A DNA stretch of 64,000 nt. Origin: Hippopus hippopus. Its lineage: Eukaryota > Mollusca > Bivalvia > Cardiida > Cardiidae. A program made the translations under genes and the position numbers. Location of the stretch: assembly GCA_946811185.2 (NCBI GenBank), contig OX328110.1:18282456-18346455 (forward strand), given 5' to 3'. How positions within the stretch are numbered: the first letter of the stretch is position 1; the number at the start of each line of letters is the position of its first letter. Under the pieces are notes generated by a model that was not told the origin of the DNA, searched no databases, and worked only from the letters and a program-made list of their open reading frames with translations. Of the stretch, positions 12,201-21,200 are shown in pieces.

Positions 12201-15200
12201 TGCCTCCTTCACAACATTGTCTCTCGATCTGTCATATGAGCTGTCTTTATAGTCCTCTTTCTTCTGCTTTTTCTTCTTCTCTAATTTTTTACTCTTCTTC
12301 TCATCAGGTGAATATGACCTTGACCTGTCCCTACTTGATGACACTGACCTTGCACGTGCTTTTGAATGTTTGATCTTTTCTTCACGAACATATTCAGGGG
12401 ATTCCTTTCTTTTCTTTTTCACTGGAGTAACTGAACGCTTGGCCTTCACCTTTTCGACCTTGGGTGCCTCATCACTTGAAGGTGACCTTGACCTTGTTGG
12501 CATGTGAAGATTCAATCTGGAGGGTGGAGCTTGCTCTTCTTCTTCCTCTGAATGGAATGCATTGATAGCTTTAGACAAGACAGTTTTTGATTTCTTGAAT
12601 TTTAGTGGACTGAGTAACTTTCTGGTCTTAGACACCTCTGGTTCAGGAGATTTTTCAGTATCTGAATTTTGTTCTTTATGTTTTTTGTTTTTATTCTTTT
12701 TCTTGTGCTTCTTATGGTGTTCATCACTGTCATATCTGAAATGAAAGCAAATGTACTTTACTAAACAACTACTGAAAAATATTCACACCAAATGACTGAA
12801 AAAATTTTTGTGTATATGGTTTATCAACTTGAAGTAAGATTTTATATACAAAATTACATATGAATAAATCACTGTGGCAAATTGAGAAATTTCTTCTTAA
12901 AAGCAAAAACTCCTGTTGCCACAATGTTTTCAAAGGTTAATAAGGTTTACAGGAAAGATAGAATGCCTGTTTTAATGAAAATTTTGTTTTGTGGAAAATG
13001 TTTTGGGAAAAAAAGGCAACTGCTTGTTTTGTGGAAAATGTTTTGGGAAAAAGAGGCAACTGCTTGCTATAGCTCCTTTTTTTCAACAATGTTTCCCATA
13101 AAGCAGCTAGAGTGGAATTGAAGCCGGTTTTGACCAGGTTTTGTGTGTGTGAGAAATGTTATATTTTGTAAGGAAAAATCATAAAGACATAACTTTTTAC
13201 TCTTATTTGGGGAAAATCAAGAAAAAAATGTTGAAAAAAAAAATGCCTGTAGTAAGGCTTGAACCCATGACCTGTAAAACCTAAGTCAGCAACCCTACCA
13301 ACTGAGCTATCAGAGCAACTGACATTATGTATTTATCCTGTGTTACATTTGAACATCTATATAGTCAATAACAGAACAGAATTTTCATAGTAAAAATACT
13401 AAAAAACTTGCAAGTTCCTTGTGTTTTCTACACATATTTCTATCTATGTATAAATTTTAAAGCCATATTTATACGCAAAATAAAATTACCAATCTTAGCA
13501 GTTCAGATCGTTCAGATTTTCTTCATACCTTGCCAAAGAAAATTGCTTTAACACTTTATCAAACATCAAAATTTTAGTCTTGCTCAGATTGAAAGTATCT
13601 TCAGACAACAAACTAAAGGTGGCTTAAAGGACGAAATCTGTCCTGAAGAGGGTGGGAAACTTTGTGGGAAAAGGAGAAAATGCTGGTTACCAGCATTTTC
13701 TCCTGTTCCCATAATGTTTTCAAAAGCTTTCTTCCTCGTTAAAAGTCGTGACTGTGTGGTTAAGGGTTAATACTCACATAATGGCAGGAACGTGAAAACT
13801 GGTAATGTACTGTAAAGGGTTAAATCTAACACAGTAGAAGCTTTTTTCTAAAATAAGTCTAAAATAAATAACATTAACCCTTTACCATATGACAAGATTT
13901 TACACCTGTCCAAACCGAAGGCATATGCAGAGGCTAAATTAAATGTGGCCAAAACTGTGGAAGTTGTCTTTGATAGGATAGAAAACATTGTGGGAAAAGG
14001 AGAAAATGCTGGTAACCAGCATTTTCTCCTTTTCCCACAATGTTTTCAGAAGTCCTCTACTCTTAAGGTTGTTAAAAGTCAGCATTGTGTGGTAAATGGT
14101 TAAAAGGAAAGCTTACCCTGGGCTAACACTTATCTGTTTGGCTTTGTTTGGAGATCTGGAATGTTTTGATCTTTTCTCTTTCTTCTTTTTCCTGATAACA
14201 GTTGAATAAAAGAAAATGAGCCATGCTCTGGAAAAAGGGGGCTTAATGCATCTCTGCAATTCACGATACCAAGCTAGCTATCATATATCCATAAAATCCA
14301 TTTTTTCTATAACAACCGACTGAATCATAGGATACACTGGTTCTTTGACATGCAGGAAATTTATGAAAAGCAAAAGGTATCGGCCTATGTCAGCCTGCGC
14401 GGACTGCACAGGCTGACATGGGTCAATACTTTTTGCAGATGCATCAAGCCCCCTTTTCACAGAGCATGGCTCAAATATACAAACATATTCAACTCGTTAC
14501 CAGACAACAAGAAATATTAGACTTGCCCAAAGTATTTACAAATTAAATTTGGCTTAAATATTGAACTTAGTTGCCAAAAAGATAAAATATATTGCTGGTT
14601 ACAAGCATTTTCTTCATTTCCCATAATATTTTCAAAAGCCTTCTTCTTAAGGGTCATTAAAACACAGGAGTGTGTGGCAAGGATTAATTAAACATAAGCT
14701 ATACAAGTATGTGCATATTCATATTTCCATTTAGTATCCACTGGTTGACAGATTCTATTTTCATGTACATGTGTGCCTGAAATCACACATGAACCCCTCC
14801 TGACTTAGTATAAAACAATTTTTTTCCAATTCCAAGACAAATCCCATCATTTACTATGTCATCTGCAAATGCTTTCGATTTGGACTGGTCTGAAATTTTG
14901 TTGTCTGGTAAAGAGTTAACTCTTTTTACTAAACACCATTATTTCAGACTGGTCCCAAATTGAAAGCACTGGCAGATGCTCTTTACGAAACAACAAAATT
15001 TCAGACCAGTCCATATTGAACACATTTGCAGACAACAAATTAGATATGACTCAAATAATGGGGTTAGTCTTTGAAAGGGTGGCAACCAGCATTTTCTCCT
15101 TTCTCCACAATGTTTTCAATAGGCTTCTTCCCTCAATGTTTGTTTGGCAAAGGGTGAATAGGGCATATGACTCTCTATACTTCATGGAACCTGACTCATG

Positions 15201-18200
15201 ACCATTCAGGATATTTTCGGAAATGATGGATTGCTTACTTTTGTTTGTTTGAATGAAGTTTATTCCACTTTCATCATCGTTTCAGTCCTATCTGTGACTG
15301 CTCACACATGTCTTTTCTGGATTTCAAAACAGTTCCAGGTTTGGGCTCTTCACTGCCTCACCTAAGAACAGTCCCATATGACCAGACCCAGACCAGAATT
15401 TATCACTTACAAGTGACACAGAATTGCTTTGTACTTAAAGTAAGAGATAATGTCTTTTTTCTCAATGATACGAAAGATAAGGGAAAAAGGAGCTATTGCT
15501 TGTAACAAGTACATGTTGATTGCCATACGGCAGTTTACTGCTTCTTTTCCAATAATGTAAAAGTATTCTACAGCTGGTTCAAAAAAGTGTATTTGTATTG
15601 TAATGGGTTCGGTCAAAATTTTAGATCTGTTCAAATTGATTGCAGAAGTGGACAACAAATTCATGCAGCTTAAATGATATGATTTGTCTTTTAAAAGATC
15701 AAAAACATTAAGGGTAAAGGAAAAAATGCTGGTTACCAGCATTATCTTCTTTTCCCTCAATGTTTCCAAAAGTTTAAACCCCTAAAAGTCCATTTTTTAT
15801 TTTTTTTTTCCTGTTTTCTTGATGTTAATTTTAGCATGGGTTTCAATATTACCCTTTCTTTGGTCTCTTCTCTGGCTCACTATCCGAATCTGAACTGCTC
15901 ATCTGAAATTCAAAAAGCCACATACTTTATGAGTGAAATAAATTCAATGATAGATTCAAATAAGTCACCCTGCCTATGTCGTTTGAGGAAATCATCACAG
16001 TAAATAAGTAAGGAAAATTATGTTGTAGTAACTTTCCTGGTGCTTGTAATTGCTTTGAACTGCTTTGGTAAATTTGATACCTCCCAAAACCAGTGGTCAA
16101 GCAAGATGTCAATTTTTTTCTATGCAGCAAGAAGCAGATACAAGCCCCAGGAAAGTTACCACAAAATAATTCCTTTTATTGTTTACCTACAGACTTTAAC
16201 AACTAAAGTGTTGCAATTACTAACAAATTCATTGGAAAACTGAGGGAATTTGGGCTGGTTTAGTGGGTCATAACTTTTTTGTATGAATTGTAGTTGAATA
16301 TTATTACGTAACATTTTAAATATTATAATATACCAAAAGGTACTATCATCATGCTATCTTTAAGACTATCTGACATGTCAAAAGCATGCAGATTTTTTTC
16401 TGTCATGTCTTATTCTATCTATGTGATAAGTAAGACAAAATGGAAGCACAAGGATGAAATTCATTTGTCTTAAAAAATACACATACCTGGTCCATATACC
16501 TTTTTATGGATCAGGACAAGTCAATATATTACATAGATGTCAAATTAAGATCAAGACAATTCTAATGAGTACCCATAACATAGGGCTTGGTGGAGAATAA
16601 TTAATATTTTTAATTCTAAAATCAAAATCACTCCCTTTATCTATAGCTCTGGTTAACAATACATAAACTAACCCTTTTTTTCTGTATTTTGAAGTTTTGT
16701 CTGTCTCCCCCATCCTCTTCATCTTCCAGTCTACTTAACTCTCTCTGGATTTGCTGTCGTTTTTGCTCCAAAGCAAGTTGTTTCTCATAGTCTATATCTG
16801 TTTATTTAGAAGAAATACTTGTTATCAGATTTTTATAGAGGTTTTGCAGGAGCTTTGTGGATTGATTTGCCAAGCCTGGTAGCGGAGTCCGTCATGTACA
16901 GGACTTGAAACCAGGGGGTCGTTGGTTCGAATCACAAAGTCAGTGAACTTCTTTTCAAAGACTGATGATATTCATTGCAACAGTATGACTCTTCTCTCAC
17001 CACTGATGCTTGTTTCAATGATGTTTATGTAGGACAGCAGCCAGGGTCTTTGGAAGAAAATTGCGTTAAGTACTAGTAACAAGAGAATCTAAGAAAACAT
17101 GGATAGGTGCAATGACCACCGCAATATAACAGAAATGTTGAAAACAGTACTTGATTTTGACAGGGGTTATGTAGGAATTCTGTGGATGGATTTGCCCAGC
17201 CTCATAGTGCAGTCAGTAGCATACAGGAGTTGAAACCAGGGGGTCATTCATTTGAATCACCAGCTAAGCAATTTTTTTTCCAAGATTGATGACAGTCATT
17301 GGGATAGGATCATTCCTCTCTCACCCCTGATCATTGTTTCGATAATGGTTATGTGGGAAAGCAGCCAGGGGCTTGGGGAGAAAATCATGTGAAACACTGG
17401 TAAAAAGAAAATCACAGAAATAATGGATAGGTGCACCTGGCTACTGCAATATAACTGAAATGTTAAAAATGGTGCTGAACATAATGCAAACAAATATGAA
17501 AGGATTCGAAACTGTGTGACTTAAAGAGCACAATGTGTATCCAGTTGCAGAAGATTTATTTATGGTCCTGTTCACTGTTTTCAGACCTTCATGGTACAAC
17601 ATAAGTTATGACTTGTCAAAGTCAAAAGCACTGGCAGAAAACTAATTAAATGTAGCTTAAATGATGGAATTTGTTTTTGAAAGGTCAAGAATATTGTGGG
17701 AAAAGGAGAAAATGTTGGTTACTCATATTTTCTCCTTTTCCTACTAAATTTTCAAAAGCCTGCTACCTCAAGGCCTTAATCCTTTACCAAACAATCTCCA
17801 CTTTTAACAACCCTGAGGAATTGGCCTTTTGAAAACATTGAGTGAAAAGGAGAAAATGCTGGTAACCAGCATTTTCTCCTTTTCACATAATGTCTTCAAA
17901 AATGTTTGTCACCCTTTCAGAGGCTAATCCCATCAATTTTGCCACATTCAATTTGTCATCTCCAAATGCTTTCCATCTGGACCAGTCTTAAATTTTTGTT
18001 GTTTGGTATAGAGTTAAAGCATTAGAACTCTTTGGTGATGGGTGAACAGTATTTTAGTCATACTGAGACCAAAGTAAACTTAACCTTTTACCACACAAAC
18101 CCGAGTTTTAATGACTGTAAGAGAGAAGCCTTTTGAAAACATTACGGGAAAAGGAGAAAATGCTGGTAACCAGCATTCTCTCCTTTTTCCACAATGTTTT

Positions 18201-21200
18201 CTACCATATCAAAGACAAATTCCATTATTTTAGCCACATTCAAATTGTCTGCTCATGCTTTCAATTTGGACAAGTCTAATGTATTGTAATGTGGTAACGG
18301 CTTAAACATTCTAGTAACCAGCATTTTTCCCTTTTCCCACAATGTTTCTATCAAAGACAAATTCCATTATTTTAGTTAAATTCAAATTGTCGTCTACTAA
18401 TGCTTTCAGTTTGGACAAGTCTACATTTTTATAAACTGGTAAAAGGTTAACTAATAGGTCCTAGACCATCTTCTAGGCAATTACCATTCAAAGGGACAAA
18501 TACTGCTGTCCTAAAACTTCAATACCTGTGTCATATAGAATGTTTTATTTGTACAGAAACAGTGAAGCAGATGAACAGAGTAAAGTTTATGGCAGTACCT
18601 CTTCTCCCTTGCTCCACTGAGTCTTCCGAGTCACTTTTATCACCAGGTTTGTCTTTCCGTCTCTTCACACGTAACCTCAAGTCCTCCGGGCTGTCTTCTT
18701 CTCTTCCACTGTAAAGTAAAATAAACATTCAACTCTTTACCACACGACAATTAGGCTTATATTAGGCTTGACCAAATTGAAGACCTATGCAGATCACAAA
18801 TCAGATGTTGCAAAAATTATGGAATTTGTACTAGAGAGAATGGAAAATAATGTGGGAAAAGGAGAAAATGCTGGTTACCAGCATTTTCTCCTTTTCCCAC
18901 AATGTTTTCAAAGGTTTAATTTTCCTACCAGCATTTTCTCCTTTTCCCACAATGTTTTCAAAACTTTAATTTTCCAGGGTCATTAAAACTCTGGATGGTG
19001 TGGTGTGGTAATGGGTTAACATGACACATTCCTGATAAAATTCAGTAAAAGGGAAGAAACTATTTTGTTGTGGTTGTTTGGAATCTGACAACAATCTTAA
19101 TAGTTTAGCTATATCATGCTGGACAGTGTACCAGTATCTATCTGTGCTTTCCTAGAGTTATCACCCAGCACTACATACAACATTCTACCCAAGTTACTGA
19201 CTGCTTTCTAGTCAACGCTTTACCAGATGACAAAATATTAGACTTGTCCAACTTGAAGAGTATTTGCAGACAAATTAAATTTGGCCCACTGAAAGGATTT
19301 GTACTTGGATGGGTAGAAAACATTTTGGGAAAAGGAGAAAATGGTAAGAACTTACATTTTCTCCTTTTCCAACACTGTTTTTTTGAAAGCCTTATGTCAC
19401 ATGGTTGTTAAAAATAGGGATTGATTGGTAAAGAGCCAAACAAACGTGCAACTTTGAGATGAGATTAATGAATCAGGCTACACTGACTTTCATCAAACCT
19501 GACAAAGTTAACCCTTTACCTTGTAATTCTGAGTTTAATGATCCTGAAGCAGATGCTGTTTGAAAACATTGTTTGAAGACAAGAAAATGCTGGTTACCAG
19601 CATTTTCTCCTTTTTCCAGAAAAGCTTTCTACTTCATCAAAAAGAGAAATCACTATTTAAGGTACATTTAATCTATCGTTTGCTAATACTTTCATTTACG
19701 TACAGTCTAAAATTTTGTAATGATGTGGGAAAGAGTTTAGGTAATTTGAATGAAAGGCAAAAGTTTTGTCTATTTTCCATTGTGCAACAATATGGTATAG
19801 ACTCGTAAAGTATCGGAATCGGATAGAAAGTGTCTGATATGCCTTTATTTGCTTAACTCTTTACCAAACGACAAAATTTTGGACTCGACCAAGTTCAAAG
19901 CATTTGCAGACAACAAAATAAATGTAGTTCAAATGATGTTTTCTGATTTTGATAGGGTAGAAAACATGGTGGGAAAAGGAGGAAATGCTGGTTACCAGCA
20001 TTTTCTCCTTTTCCCACAATGTTTTCAAGTCTTCTTCTCCAGGGTCATTAAAAATCGGGATTGTGTGGTAAAGGGTTAAAGAAGTAAATGTCCTGCTCCC
20101 CTCCGATAATCTGGATGCTACTTGCCATCAGACTAACAATATTTGAAAATCTTCTTGTCCAGGTATTCATTGACAAATCAAATAAGTTGAGACATAGTAA
20201 TTCAGAACCCCTGCTAAAGCCTTTTAAATTTCAATCAACATTTTATATTCGTGTTAAAAGTGAAACAAAAACATACCCTTTCTTTGATCCACTGACTGGT
20301 CCATGCAGAAATTTGCATTTGTTACCATAAGGACAGGAACCTTCAGCAAACCAATTTCTGCATTTTTTCTGAACTTGCATATCATGCTGAAATCAAGTAC
20401 CGTATATAACAATATTTAATCTGTCAAATTTTGGTACCATTCTGCAGAACAAAATATTAAACATGATTTTACCAAAAAAGGGCTTTGATCCTGTTTCCAA
20501 ACAAACCAGCAGAATTCAACAATATTTAATCTGTCAAATTTTGGTACCATTCTGCAGAACAAAATATAAAACATGATTTTACAGAAAAAGGGCTTTGATC
20601 CTGTTTCCTAACCAGCAGAATTCAGTTCTCTTTCCAAGCTGCCTGCTGTTTTAAAACATTAAAAAAAAAAAAAAAATCATAAAAAATTGTTAGGCTGGCT
20701 GAAAATAGATTTATGATTCCTGCTACGATGACTTTCAACCAGGAAAAAAATTTGACTGATGTAGGATTTGAACTAACCTCCCGTTCATTACAAGACATTT
20801 ACAAGATTAAATTATCATCAAAACTCTTCATACCAGTGATATGTTGAAATGGTAAAGATTTACAAATTAAGAATTTTTTTTCTGTGAAAAAGCAGAAAAT
20901 GTAGTCACCAGCATTTTCTCCTTTCCTACAATGTTTTCGAAAGCCTTCCCCTTTGGAGTTGTTGAAAAGCTGGATTGTGTGAAAAGTTTTATGAATGAAA
21001 AAAATAATAAACCAGGGTTTGTTATCAAAGGTTTTGCATCTAAATCCAGCCTGCCAGTATTTTTTCAAAAATTTAAAGTTTCTGAATAGGTTTCCTCTTC
21101 TGTCACGAATGGCAGAAATGTCCTGGGCAAAAAGGAGTTGAGACCGCTACCTGTGGATTAAAACAGTTGAATAACCGCTATGGAAAAAATATGACTCTCC

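Noticed and set aside
11899..12373. Plus-strand open frames over the large ZC3H13 exon
   Set aside because: Antisense shadows of exon 7 low-complexity sequence.
13246..13322. Functional tRNA gene on the minus strand
   Set aside because: A- and B-box-like motifs are present, but the D stem and anticodon arm do not pair properly and a poly-T body follows. Listed as a SINE head instead.
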